This document shows positions 12,301-19,833 of a stretch of DNA of 64,000 bases, in pieces (the stretch's first letter is position 1; every line of letters begins with the position of its first letter). The stretch lies in the NCBI GenBank assembly GCA_023052935.1, contig CM041294.1, positions 155,373,399 through 155,437,398 of the forward strand, read 5' to 3'. The DNA comes from Piezodorus guildinii. Its lineage: Eukaryota; Arthropoda; Insecta; Hemiptera; Pentatomidae. The position numbers were made by a program, and so were the translations under genes. The notes under the pieces are model-generated. The model saw nothing but the letters and a program-made list of their open reading frames with translations. It searched no databases and was not told the DNA's origin.

Positions 12301-12916
12301 TAAATGACAATAGTACCTAGGTTTAAAAATTATTCAATCTTCAAAAAAAAATCCATCATACAAATTAATTTATAGTTACTGACTCTTATATATCCTATAT
12401 CATTTTTGTTATTATGATTTGTTTACTAATAATCCTTTTTTTAGCCTGTTTTAGTTATTGTTAATTTTTATCAAAATTCAATTATGTACATCATTTTATG
12501 AATCAACCTAGTACATACATCAACCATGAACTGTTATTGGTAATATGTTAAAATTAACCATATTGAGTCAGCAAACGTCACCTTTGATGTGGATTGCTTT
12601 TATCAATGAAATAAAATTTAAATTTTTTATGATATTTTATAAGATTATAAAAATATTTTACTTTTGCAGGATGTTACGACTGCAAGAAAACGGTATGGGT
12701 AAACGAGACAGGATGGTTTGGTATCCTCCAAGACCACATTGCTTCGCTTCAACCATATACACTCACGTAACGCTGGAAGCAGTTGGCCTGGCTTTCACAT
12801 TATATGTATTAGGAATTGTTTTGAGCTTTACGATACTCCTTTCGGAAGTAGTCATGAAGAGGTTCAAAAAATTTAAAAAGACTGATCCTGACTCAGAAGT
12901 TCAAGGTTATTATTAG
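1459..12916 (+). CDS. Ionotropic receptor (IR75-like chemosensory receptor), 3' part of gene, eight exons
   Basis: Ligand-gated cation channel subunit of the insect variant ionotropic glutamate receptor family, expected in the dendritic membrane of chemosensory neurons. Exons: 1459-1613, 4376-4627, 6897-7030, 7457-7627, 8183-8370, 8440-8648, 10218-10483, 12670-12916. All introns are GT-AG and all phases agree, giving about 539 residues. Visible order: end of the amino-terminal region, ligand-binding half S1, M1 (LPFSFNVWLCIFVAIVIG), pore loop ending in the IR-typical SQQG, M2/M3 (LYSYYSAAIMNGLLSP), S2 with the EKC motif, and M4 (AVGLAFTLYVLGIVLSFTIL), then a short basic cytoplasmic tail. The start codon and N-terminus lie upstream of the window: the first visible exon opens in mid-codon. 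Membership of the ionotropic receptors is clear. The IR75 assignment rests on remembered family patterns (VDLNC block, the SDV..A..DG block, EKC, tail W..P...C) and is less certain. No frameshift or stop was found in the exons. Confidence 0.88.
1951..2240 (-). repeat. SINE-1 copy (tRNA-headed)
   Basis: SINE-1 is the commonest repeat here, about 285 bp. Read from its head, it starts near 'gatcacttgtagctgggtgg', has a B-box-like GGTTCAAACC, and ends in a (TTTA/AACA) tail after 'gtgacgtt'. This copy is reversed, so the tail (TTTATTTATTTAACG) is at 1951 and the worn tRNA-like head at 2240. Confidence 0.85.
2407..2436. repeat. poly(A) tract
   Basis: An uninterrupted run of about 30 A in the first visible IR intron, probably a retroposon tail. 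The surrounding 2241-2486 holds nothing else I can recognise. Confidence 0.7.
2487..2760 (+). repeat. Two broken SINE-1 fragments in tandem
   Basis: Two partial + strand SINE-1 heads follow each other: one with 'caaacccgcaggtgg' near 2502, one with 'cccaaggtcacaggttcaaat' near 2580. The second continues into the SINE-1 body. Both are diverged. 2761-3194 shows nothing recognisable. Confidence 0.65.
3195..3400 (-). repeat. TIR-rep A fragment with (GT)n
   Basis: This begins with the family terminus 'gctttcacttacc', continues through the 'gtattgcgatcgtaaac' block and a GT microsatellite (3303-3342), and stops where a Jockey fragment begins. The apparent Thr/His repeat frame here is only the microsatellite. 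Confidence 0.75.
3401..4338 (+). mobile_element. Jockey-clade LINE, 5'-truncated 3' fragment
   Basis: The translation matches the end of the Jockey reverse transcriptase found at 27301-29088 in this window: YADDTCVL at about 3495, the KSHQITFTLRRK block, then DKRLTWNPHTRLKRQETA, WTYG-like CTYGIELWG and a C-terminal KRRWPRDLL followed by a stop (4198-4200). A frameshift near 3718 and damage at the 5' end show it is dead. A 3' UTR with AATAAA and an A tail follows. It sits in an IR intron and its tail ends about 37 bp before the acceptor at 4375. Confidence 0.88.
4376..4627 (+). CDS. IR gene exon: pre-S1 region
   Basis: Acceptor TTTATAG, donor GTAAAC, phase 0 at both ends, 84 codons. It carries the block VVLATEDGILWDLYNN and a GTWEPPR motif that precede S1 in IR75-type receptors. 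An alternative donor at 4616 would shorten it by 12 nt. Confidence 0.8.
4628..5117. other. IR intron, no recognised feature
   Basis: AT-rich intronic DNA. A short block near 4858-4905 (CAACGTTTCGGGGTTCTTAC) resembles the 'fold-back' motif of a palindromic MITE also seen at 53488. Nothing coding was seen. Confidence 0.5.
5118..5689 (-). repeat. Probable LINE 3' end, reversed
   Basis: It opens with a short GATTA-type tandem tail and 'tttgtattgtcttagggcctgaggctc', comparable to the GAATA-tailed LINE 3' end at 13355. The + strand sequence near 5550-5620 can be read in reverse as a worn coding tail. The family could not be named, and the right boundary is uncertain. Confidence 0.35.
5690..6645 (+). 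pseudogene. LINE reverse-transcriptase C-terminal remnant, interrupted
   Basis: Reading in shifting frames gives LTYDCKFWAL (5690-5758) and, after an inserted element, RSNLDVRSAKDIIEENQLRW followed by FGHVSKMSEDHVARV and a Arg-rich RGIPRKTSEGRIKKACRK tail. This is the usual C-terminal region of a non-LTR retrotransposon ORF2; the clade is unresolved. It has stops and frameshifts. The insertion at 5759-6232 splits it. Confidence 0.7.
5759..6232 (-). mobile_element. 5'-truncated retroelement insertion with 14-bp target duplication
   Basis: The insertion is bounded by identical TGGGCCCTCACTAT copies at 5745-5758 and 6233-6246. The left end is a T-rich tract and the right part is GC-richer (gatcccagcgcctctc), so it reads as a retroposon with its A tail at 5759 on the reverse strand. 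No reading frame remains and the family is unknown. Confidence 0.75.
6897..7030 (+). CDS. IR gene exon: start of S1
   Basis: Acceptor ATCTAG, donor GTAAGT. It encodes ELELQFFKNNMTEKIGDY and continues to YVQNLAKFYNF, the entry into the ligand-binding domain. It ends with two bases of a Glu codon that the next exon completes. Too short for a plain ORF search. Confidence 0.82.
7457..7627 (+). CDS. IR gene exon: S1 ligand-binding lobe
   Basis: Acceptor TGATAG, donor GTAATA, 171 nt. It encodes WGYVLPNGSFGGMVGVI, GYADLGLTACAM, and REDRMRAVNFVPQL. The Arg-containing block lines up roughly with the S1 segment that holds the glutamate-binding arginine in true receptors; the exact residue cannot be assigned without an alignment. 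Confidence 0.85.
7905..7975 (-). repeat. SINE-1 head fragment
   Basis: The + strand 'cctgtgaccttgggcatag' followed by 'ctgctatgctaac' matches the reversed SINE-1 head. The body is missing. It lies in the IR intron 7628-8182. Confidence 0.6.
8183..8370 (+). CDS. IR gene exon: M1 and pore loop
   Basis: Acceptor TTTTATAG, donor GTAATG. It encodes the end of S1, the M1 helix and the pore segment IIFVTAILSQQ. The frame runs without a stop through the 69-nt intron that follows, so this and the next exon look like one ORF; the intron is inferred from good splice sites and from SQQ|G continuity. Confidence 0.85.
8440..8648 (+). CDS. IR gene exon: M2/M3 and start of S2
   Basis: Acceptor TTTTTCAG, donor GTAAGT. 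It encodes LLHDKNRMSARVYSIS, the channel helix LYSYYSAAIMNGLLSP (counterpart of the SYTANLAAF gate of iGluRs) and the first part of S2. Ends in phase 0. Confidence 0.87.
8990..9240 (-). pseudogene. LINE reverse-transcriptase remnant
   Basis: The reverse strand reads RITAGGRMFQAVKRGFLNRR, then KTKVTVF, SWTLTKKHQ and SEMRFL in order, the pattern found between the YADD box and the C-terminus in many non-LTR retrotransposons. Frameshifts and stops are present. The stretch 8700-8989 may be the rest of the same copy but is too worn to assign. Confidence 0.55.
9388..9655 (-). repeat. SINE-1 copy, diverged
   Basis: A full-length but clearly older copy: tail 'tgtttatttatttaa' at 9388, body 'gtacctgacatcgca', and head with 'ggctgttatgctagt' near 9632. 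The remaining IR intron to 10217 shows only AT-rich DNA with a worn LINE-tail-like block at about 9950-10110. Confidence 0.75.
10218..10483 (+). CDS. IR gene exon: S2 ligand-binding lobe
   Basis: Acceptor ATTACAG, donor GTAAGT, 266 nt. It encodes GLDRVRRERFILISDD, the conserved TDLEKC block and PIRKDSPFREMI. Direct joining of the preceding and this exon gives an S2 of roughly normal length, so no exon appears to be missing between them. Confidence 0.85.
10728..11735. repeat. 1-kb imperfect inverted repeat in an IR intron
   Basis: The left arm block 'gaattaaggacctcaaaac' (10749) pairs with reversed 'gttttgaagtccttaattc' (about 11649-11667). 'aatccatttttcaggcgtta' (10844) pairs with 'ttcctgaaaaacatggatt' near 11561. 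'ataactgagttatc' pairs with 'ctcagttat' near 11428, and 'gggaattgagaatg' pairs with 'cattctcaactccc' (11335). The centre is near 11210. The outer right end has a tRNA-like box (reverse of 'gtactctatccacttgacc'), so the arms may be two head-out copies of one tRNA-headed repeat rather than a single fold-back element. Confidence 0.75.
11925..12245 (+). pseudogene. LINE RNase H / C-terminal remnant
   Basis: The + strand reads DLHRLIKSLVMNKWQLNWF, then RATVNKFREIK, then after a gap ENVLLTRLYNRTLTTEPPTF. This is the region after RNase H in Jockey/I-type LINEs (W..W......KLR.I and a 'LTRLR.GH..LTH'-like block). Stops interrupt it. Confidence 0.6.
12670..12916 (+). CDS. IR gene terminal exon: M4 and C-terminus
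   Basis: Acceptor TTTTGCAG. It encodes MLRLQENGMGKRDRMVWYPP, an RPHC motif, the M4 helix and a short tail (KRFKKFKK, ending VQGYY) followed by TAG. This is the normal end of the receptor; a poly(A) signal follows at 13080. Confidence 0.87.
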
Positions 12917-13079
12917 TTCATTATTAGTAAGAACACATAGCCATTTATTATTTAATGTTTTGACAGAATACCTACAAAACCTAAAAGATATTCTGAAGTA
13001 AATTAAAATTTACTAGGCTTTTTAGGTACATTCTCAATTCAATCATTGTGATAAATTATGAAGCTGAGTAATAGATGTA

Positions 13080-13085
13080 AATAAA
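13080..13085 (+). promoter_or_regulatory. Poly(A) signal of the IR gene
   Basis: AATAAA about 165 nt after the IR stop codon, the first canonical signal downstream. 12917-13354 holds no other feature. Confidence 0.55.
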
Positions 13086-13354
13086 AACATAACCACAAGG
13101 AATAGATTATTTTCCAAATTTATTCATAGTAGAGTAATATAAGATTACAATAAACAATATTTGATGTGCTGTCTTCATATTCATTTTCTGGTTTCTACCG
13201 TGACTTTAATTTCTTTACCAACATTTAATCAGACATGTTGTAGATTCCTTCAGGATTTTATGCTAGAATAAATTTGAGGATTGTTAAACGGATCCCTCAA
13301 GAAGCCAAAAGCAAATCAGATGAAACATTGGTAAAGAAATTGAATATTAAAATA

Positions 13355-15115
13355 GTTGTAGAATAGAATAGAATAGAATGAGTTTATTTGTCTTTGGGGG
13401 TTCCCCATACAAATAGAGCCTGGTCAGGCTATACATAACAAACATCAATTAATAACAATTATAAGTAATAAACATGAAACGCAACAAATCACAATAGGAT
13501 AATAGATAAGCATTAAACAGCATAGTAGAATAAACAAAATAAACAGAAAGTAACAAATTATACAGGTTTATATATATATTTTTTCTTTATGTTATATAGA
13601 AGTATTAAAGTATTTTAGATTTTAAATAGTCTTTGAGATACAAATTTTAATACATATAGTTATATATATACATAAATACATTTTAAATTAACATCGGAGT
13701 GAATGAATATTAAATATTAGGATTTTAAATGAACACTGATATATAAATATAGTTAAAAGAGTTTTGTGAAACCAGGTTATGGATTATAATAGTTCCTTGC
13801 AATAGTGCAGACATTATCTATTACATAGGAGCCACTATGAAACATTAACTAGGGACAGTATTATTAATTTTATAAATAGTTGATTATTTTCTAATGTAGC
13901 TTGTAATTGTTAATAAATATTACTCATTTATTACAAATGATCTTAGTTTTAAGGTACTAACTTAATAATAATAGAGTAGTTTGATTTTAATTGGGTCATC
14001 AATAGTTAATATTGTAGGAAATAGGCTTTCTGGTATGTTATTAGCGTGAGGGATGTAGTGGTTTCGAAGTGCAGAATATATTGGACAGACTGCTATTAAG
14101 TGGTATATGGTTTCATATGTGTTCATATTACATATTGTGCAGATTTCTTTGGGTTTAATATTGTAGGTATTGTTTGCATGAGAGAATTTAATATGGTATT
14201 ATTATTTTTAACATCTTAAACGGAATATTATGAATGGTTTGATAACTGTGGCTGAGTGAAGTTTGTTGGTAAAGACTATTGTAGAAAGGGCTATATTGAC
14301 TCGATCTTAACGATTCGATATCTTTGTTGTGTAGTAATTTCTTAAATGATTCAATTATTACTGTACTATTGGTTTGTAGAGTAGATGGGTTATTTTCAAA
14401 AAGTATCTCTGAGCTATCTGCTTTATCTAAAATATTGTATATTTGGGTAAACCAGTTATATTTTGCAGATGGTCGATTGTTATGTTTTTCTCTAAGTATC
14501 ATATAGCAGATTTTGGGTATTCTATCGTCTGGCATGATAAGTATTTTCTGTATGAATCTCAGGACACATTTTATTATTTTTGTCGTGGAATGTTCAAGCC
14601 CAAATTCTAATCTTAAGAGCCAATAAGGAATGTTTCTATTTAAATTAAATAACCTTTTAAAGTAATTTAACTGTGCTTTCTCTATAGCATCTAGATACCT
14701 GAGACCCCAATTTTCTATACCGTAGAAAAGTGAACTAGTAGTAATGGCTTCGTTTAATCGTCTCCTACTTTCCCATGATTCCATCTTAGACCTTCTACAG
14801 ATATCAATAACTGTACCTATCGCGCAGGCTGTCTTAGATTGAGCGTGTTTACAGGCCTCATAGAAGAGACCAGAAGAGGATAAAGGAACGCCCAGATACG
14901 TGTAATATGTTACTGTTTCCATTAGTTCTCCATCATAATAGAAGTTTTTCAGTTTTTTCTGTTTTCCTTTATGGAAGAAGATTATTTTTGTTTTTGAACG
15001 ATTTACTTCTAGATAATTTTCCTTGGCATATGAAGAAAGAATTTCCAGTTTTTTATTAGTATCTCCTGAAAAGCGAAAGAGTTTAGAAATTATGTCATCT
15101 AAATACAATGTTGTT
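13355..15115 (-). mobile_element. 5'-truncated LINE with tandem GAATA tail
   Basis: On the reverse strand a C-terminal ORF2 fragment (14188-15108) is followed by about 0.8 kb of AT-rich 3' UTR ending in repeats of TTCTA (+ strand gaata at 13362-13380). Short tandem 3' tails instead of poly(A) are usual in several LINE clades. The 5' end is cut close to the YxDD box of the reverse transcriptase. No clear target duplication was found. Confidence 0.75.
14188..15108 (-). CDS. LINE ORF2 C-terminal fragment (306 residues, open)
   Basis: An open frame without stops encodes the end of a reverse transcriptase. YLDDIISKL stands where the catalytic Y(A/V/L)DD motif belongs, followed by the thumb region VNRSKTKIIFF, then YTYLGVPLSSSG and a long C-terminal segment including NWGLRYLDAIEKAQLNYFKR. 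The polymerase fingers, palm start and endonuclease are missing, so it cannot be active. The lack of stops suggests a fairly young insertion. The Met is not a true start. Confidence 0.75.
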   Translation of the reverse strand: MYLDDIISKLFRFSGDTNKKLEILSSYAKENYLEVNRSKTKIIFFHKGKQKKLKNFYYDGELMETVTYYTYLGVPLSSSGLFYEACKHAQSKTACAIGTVIDICRRSKMESWESRRRLNEAITTSSLFYGIENWGLRYLDAIEKAQLNYFKRLFNLNRNIPYWLLRLEFGLEHSTTKIIKCVLRFIQKILIMPDDRIPKICYMILREKHNNRPSAKYNWFTQIYNILDKADSSEILFENNPSTLQTNSTVIIESFKKLLHNKDIESLRSSQYSPFYNSLYQQTSLSHSYQTIHNIPFKMLKIIIPY

Positions 15116-15307
15116 TAATGCAATGCGTAGTGAAGAAAATTGGATACAATTAAATGACTGTTATAGATAATAATTTATATTATCATATTATTTTGCCTAA
15201 AATAAATGTTTCCATCAAGACAACATAATCCTTTTTTCAACTTTAATTATTTCAAAATTTATTTTAACTAGTGAGGTATGTGAAATTTGAACATTTTGAG
15301 CACTACA

Positions 15308-15915
15308 TTTTATTTATTTATTGTAATATATAACTGTATTATACAAATACAATAAGCAAATATTCAGAGTTGAGAAAAGTCATGAAAATGACTTGAGAAA
15401 GAACTACACAGTGGTAGCACTTCACTATTTTAAGGGAGTAGGTCCCGAGGCCATCTTCTTTTCAATCGCCTTGGTGGTTATCAGGAATATCTAAGGAAGA
15501 TAGATTACGGACAAGTGGGTTTGTATGGGCAGGGAGTTTGGAATCAAAAGTGGTAAATCTATCACAGGTTAGGTTTGCAACAACTTGGATGTTGAGGTCT
15601 TTATAGAGTTTATGTGTGACAAAATAAGGCGCATTCAGGATTTTGGACTGGATGGGGGAGGAATTAAATGGCTTAGTAGACCCCAAAGCTTGATTCCATG
15701 TGTCTGATAATAGTAATGTAAATGAGTTTTTTGTAATAAACTGGAAGTTAAGAACGTTTGTCTAGTGTTGTAGTAGTTGGTATCTTCGAACAGTTTCTTG
15801 TCGTTTCAGTCTCGTGTGAAGATTCCTAGTAAGGCGCTTGTCAAAATCGAGTCCTAGGTATCAGATTTGTTCTACAGGAGTCAGTGTGATGTAATTGAAG
15901 GATACTGGGGGGGAG
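15308..15915 (-). mobile_element. Jockey-clade LINE 3' fragment
   Basis: The reverse strand matches the last ~200 codons of the Jockey ORF2 at 27301: VEQI-like start at about 15880, CDRFTTFDSKLPAHTNPLVR, SSLDIPDN, and the + strand ccgaggccatcttcttttc corresponding to KRRWPRD. Several small deletions. A T-rich tail lies at 15308-15325. Confidence 0.85.
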
Positions 15916-16619
15916 GGCAGGATTTTTCTTTTTAATATAAAAAGTAATCTATTTACATCTTTTATTGCTTTATAATTTAACTGTCTTTCAAAGGATATAT
16001 ACATATATCTTCATACTAACTACGGCAAAAACTGATATTGGAACAGGTAAGGTAAGTTGGATTGAGGTAAAATGAAACAAAATAATAAGTAAAAATAAAT
16101 GTACTAATATATTTTTTATAAATTCATTTTAAATATGTGAAAAACATTGGCCATTTTCTAAAGATACAAAATTTAAAACTTAAATAGTTTTACAATAATT
16201 TTTCTAAATCTTTAATTCTTATAGTAAATACTTATTTTCTTATGGTATATATTTGTAGCTAATTATATAGTAATAATTACATTTTAATAAAATTCTTTGT
16301 ATTTTTCCATTTATACATTGCGTTTCATATCACCTTAAATTATCTATAATTTGAACTGACTAGGTTATGAGTAGAAAAAAGTATAAGGTTCATTCCCATA
16401 CAACTATTTCCCCAGCACATGTGTTGACAGGACATTACACATGAGCTGTCGGCCAAACAGTTATATGGGTTATAATTATATTTCATAATATAATTAAATT
16501 TGAATGATATCAAATATATATACAGGAAGTGCTACACATACTAGTGGCTGTACAAGGTGGTAATTTAAACATGATCTAAGCAATAAACTTAACAACCTGG
16601 TTTTTCACTTTTTTTTTTT
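15916..16619. other. No recognised feature
   Basis: AT-rich DNA (about 700 bp) with no convincing coding or repeat match on either strand. Confidence 0.5.
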
Positions 16620-17094
16620 AAGGTACCCACTTTATAGACTGGATTGAGCCCAAGGATGGCCTCTAAACAACACAGACCATGACTGACATAACATCAAAAA
16701 TTACCTTGAAACCATGATTTTCAAATCAGTAGCGTAGAGGCCTACCCCCTAGGGTACTTAAATCCTCGAAATTATAATTAAAATAAACAAAAAAAAAACC
16801 TGAACTTCTACAATCCATGAAGGGTCATGGGGTTCGGTACAAATGGAAATTTTTGCTATTTCTAAGTCGATAGCCGAGGAAGGAGGTGATTAGACCACGC
16901 TCAGCCATCAGATTTACTCCAAATATTTGGGTACTCACATTATAGAGGCTGGGTGTGCCCAACGATGGTATCTCGACCCATTTTTGTCTCACAGCTGAAA
17001 TAACAGAATAAATAATTATTTTATCCCAGCTGGGGTTTGAACCTGGAGCACAGTAGTATAGTACAGTACTCTATCCACTAGACCACACCACTCC
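16620..17094 (-). repeat. SINE-2 copies, one full-length (16798-17094) and one fragment (16620-16780)
   Basis: SINE-2 is a second tRNA-headed family, about 300 bp. The reversed head near 17045-17094 (ctctatccactagaccac) contains an A-box-like segment, and 'ggggtttgaacctgg' near 17032 is the B box. The body carries 'tatagaggctgggtgtgccc' and the end 'aatccatgaagggtcatgg'. The fragment at 16620 repeats only the middle 'cccactttatagactgg' block. Confidence 0.8.
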
Positions 17095-17096
17095 AT

Positions 17097-17480
17097 GAAA
17101 TTAATATTTGCTGATAGTTATTTTGGTGTTGAAGAAGGGGCTTCGGCAACTGGGGCTAGAAAACGTTGGGATAAAGATAGATGGATATTGGCTAAGCAAT
17201 TTACATTTTGCAGGCAATATTGTACTCTTTGCCAAAGATGTTCAGCAATTATCAAAAATGCTCCAAAAACTTTTGAGGTGTTGCAAAGAAATATGTCTAA
17301 ACTCTAAAGAATAAGACAAATATAGATAAATAAGAGGTAAAAACCAACGGTCATATCTTAGAATATGTCTATTTAGGCCAACTGATCTCTTTTGATAAAA
17401 GAGGAAACAAACAGAATTCAGAGAAGAATCAGACTTAGCTGGAACCAGTGCTGGTCGCTGAGGCACATCATGAAATGAGA
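17097..17480 (+). pseudogene. LINE reverse-transcriptase fragment
   Basis: In shifting + frames: GLENVGIKIDGYWLSNLHFA, then NIVLFAKDVQQLSKMLQKLL, then a YVYLGQLISFDKRGNK block and a SLRHIMK-like end. This is the palm-to-thumb region of a non-LTR reverse transcriptase in which the YADD box has decayed (FAGN for FADD). It abuts a SINE-2 head. Confidence 0.75.
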
Positions 17481-18009
17481 TATGAGTTTGTAAATATGGT
17501 GTTAAATAAAATGCACATTAATATAGTTTAAACTACTGCACAAATAAAGACTATTTCATTTAATTTCAATACATGAAAAAAAATGTTAAGAAGACAATTT
17601 GATAAATGGGCAATGAATATAACTTGACCATAAGGCGGTTAAACATAGTGAACCATTATTAACATTACAGCAAAGGTCATATAACACCACATTGATTGCA
17701 TACAGTATCAAATTTTCCAACAAATTTCTTACTGTTCTATAATTTGATAATAGAAGACGGTTTGGGTTTGATTTTTTATGACTACATCCCAACCAATTTT
17801 TTTTTCTAAACTGGAGGACATGATTTCCAATAGGTACTATATCCATTTTAGGAAATTTTACAGGAAACGCAAAAATCTCTGATTAATATGTTATTAAACC
17901 AATTTATTAGATTTTTGGGTATTAAAATCTAGAATTTATTTTTAATATATTCATATTTTTTTTCATTTTTACATTTTTTGTATGCTTTGGAATGAAATTG
18001 AATATGAAC
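17481..18009. other. No recognised feature
   Basis: AT-rich DNA without a convincing gene or repeat. Confidence 0.45.
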
Positions 18010-19330
18010 TTACAAGGAGAGGATTCCAAATGTGTCTCACTGATTTCGATGAAATTTTTTTGGAGAAACTAGACTTTAAACCTGTGCAAAATATTAGAGG
18101 CCAAAACTTCCCAGGAGTTCCGTGAAAAATTAAGGAAGTTTTTGAGTCAAAAACACATTTTATCTAATATCTATGTTTCTGATAAAGGTAGAATAAGTTT
18201 GTTGTTAAAATGATCTTATTTTCAAGTGAGACAATTAAAAAAACAAGCCATTAAAATAATTAAGTTTCATGCTTGGTAATAACCCTAAAATATAAAAAAT
18301 CTTGTCAAAATAGTTAAAACATTTTTGTGGGTGAAACTAGATATTAAACTATAAGGCTTTGCATAAAATTAGGGGCCAAGTGCTTCCCAGGTGTCCTGTA
18401 AAAAATCAGGAAGTTAGTGTGCAAAAAAAAATGTTTTATTTAATATCTCTGGTTCTGATGAGGTAGAAAAACAAGTTTGGTGTCAACATTTTTAAGAAAT
18501 GTGGTAAAAAAAAATTACCTATTTCTAAGCGAAATTACTAAAAACATAAGTCATCAGAACATTTTATTTTTATTTGTGGTAATAATCCTAAAAATATCAT
18601 GGAAATAGTTATTTTAATAAGTTTTCTTAATAAATGTGATCAGATTAAGATTCTTCACTCCTAAAAACAGTTTACTACAATTTTCTATTAAAATTGGAAA
18701 ATAAAAACGTTTTTGATTAAAAATTCTCGCTAAAGAAGGCTAAGCCAACAGGTTTTAAAGATTAAACATACCTTTGAAAAAGTAAACTTTAAAAACTAAA
18801 ACAAGTAAATGAAATTTATTCCCGGAACAATATTTTATTCAGAAAAATCTATTTTAACATGAAAATGGTTTTTTCTTCATAAAATGTATCTTCATTGATC
18901 CTAGAAAATGTTTAATTTTTTCTTGAGCATCTTACATCATGATGTCAATTTGTGCCAAGATCCAGGCTCCTGCGTTGTATGTGTGAGGCTGGAAAAATAT
19001 TTAAAATTGTTTTCAAAAAACCTTAAAGGGGATAGGGTTGGGTGATTTTATGACAAAAAGTTTTTTTAGGAGTGAGGAATCTTAATTTGAGGATATTGTT
19101 TAAGAAAACTTATTAAAATCACTATTTCCAAGATATTTTTAGGGTTATTAACAAACATAAAACTTAAATATTTTAATGTTTTACGCACACAAAATTCCTG
19201 ATTTTTTTACAGGACTCCTGGGTAGCGTTTGACCCCTAATTTTATGCACAGCCTGATGGTATAATGTCTAGTTCCACCTAAAAATATTTCATAAAAATCA
19301 GCGAGACACGTTAGGGATACTCTCTTTGTT
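18010..19330. repeat. Fold-back repeat with a duplicated left arm
   Basis: The block 'gtctcactgatttcgatgaa' at 18034 recurs inverted near 19285-19305. 'ttcccaggagttccgtg' (18108) and 'ttcccaggtgtcctgtaaaa' (18385) are tandem left-arm copies. Both pair with reversed 'caggactcctgggtagcg' (19211). 'ttttaataagttttctta' (18612) pairs with reversed 'taagaaaacttattaaaa' (19102). The central ~350 bp is unpaired. No coding capacity. It is probably a fold-back DNA element of unknown family. Confidence 0.7.
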
Positions 19331-19797
19331 CGGACCTTCAGGAAAGAATTTGATTTTTTTAATGCCTTTATAAGGACTAGTTTGTATTTTAAATAAAACT
19401 AAGTGATTAAAAATAAATATGTAGACATATCAATATCGTAACAAAATTCCCAAATAGCACCTTCAGAAGATCAGTCTATCTATTCATTTCAAGTTCGACT
19501 CTTCTATCATTGATAGGTATAGTTCACTTTTATAAATCATTGAATAAAATCAATTAAAAGATGATATTAATTTTATCGATCTATACTATAGATCGTAATA
19601 TACAAATTAATTTTATCTTATTTACAGTAGTAGTCAATTATTCTGTACGAGTAACAACAAAGAATATGTAGTTAGGTATAAAACATATAATACTTCTATC
19701 ACAGTAAAAGTAAAAACTAAGAAAAAACTATAAATTGAACACTTATACTTAAACTGTCATTTGATAAGAGCTCACTAGGTTAATAGTCATTAAAACA

Positions 19798-19803
19798 TTT
19801 ATT
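19798..19803 (-). promoter_or_regulatory. Poly(A) signal of the RRM-like gene
   Basis: AATAAA on the reverse strand, about 31 nt after the stop codon at 19834. A short 3' UTR is inferred. Confidence 0.6.
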
Positions 19804-19833
19804 ATTTACACTTGAATATGGATAAATTTTTCA

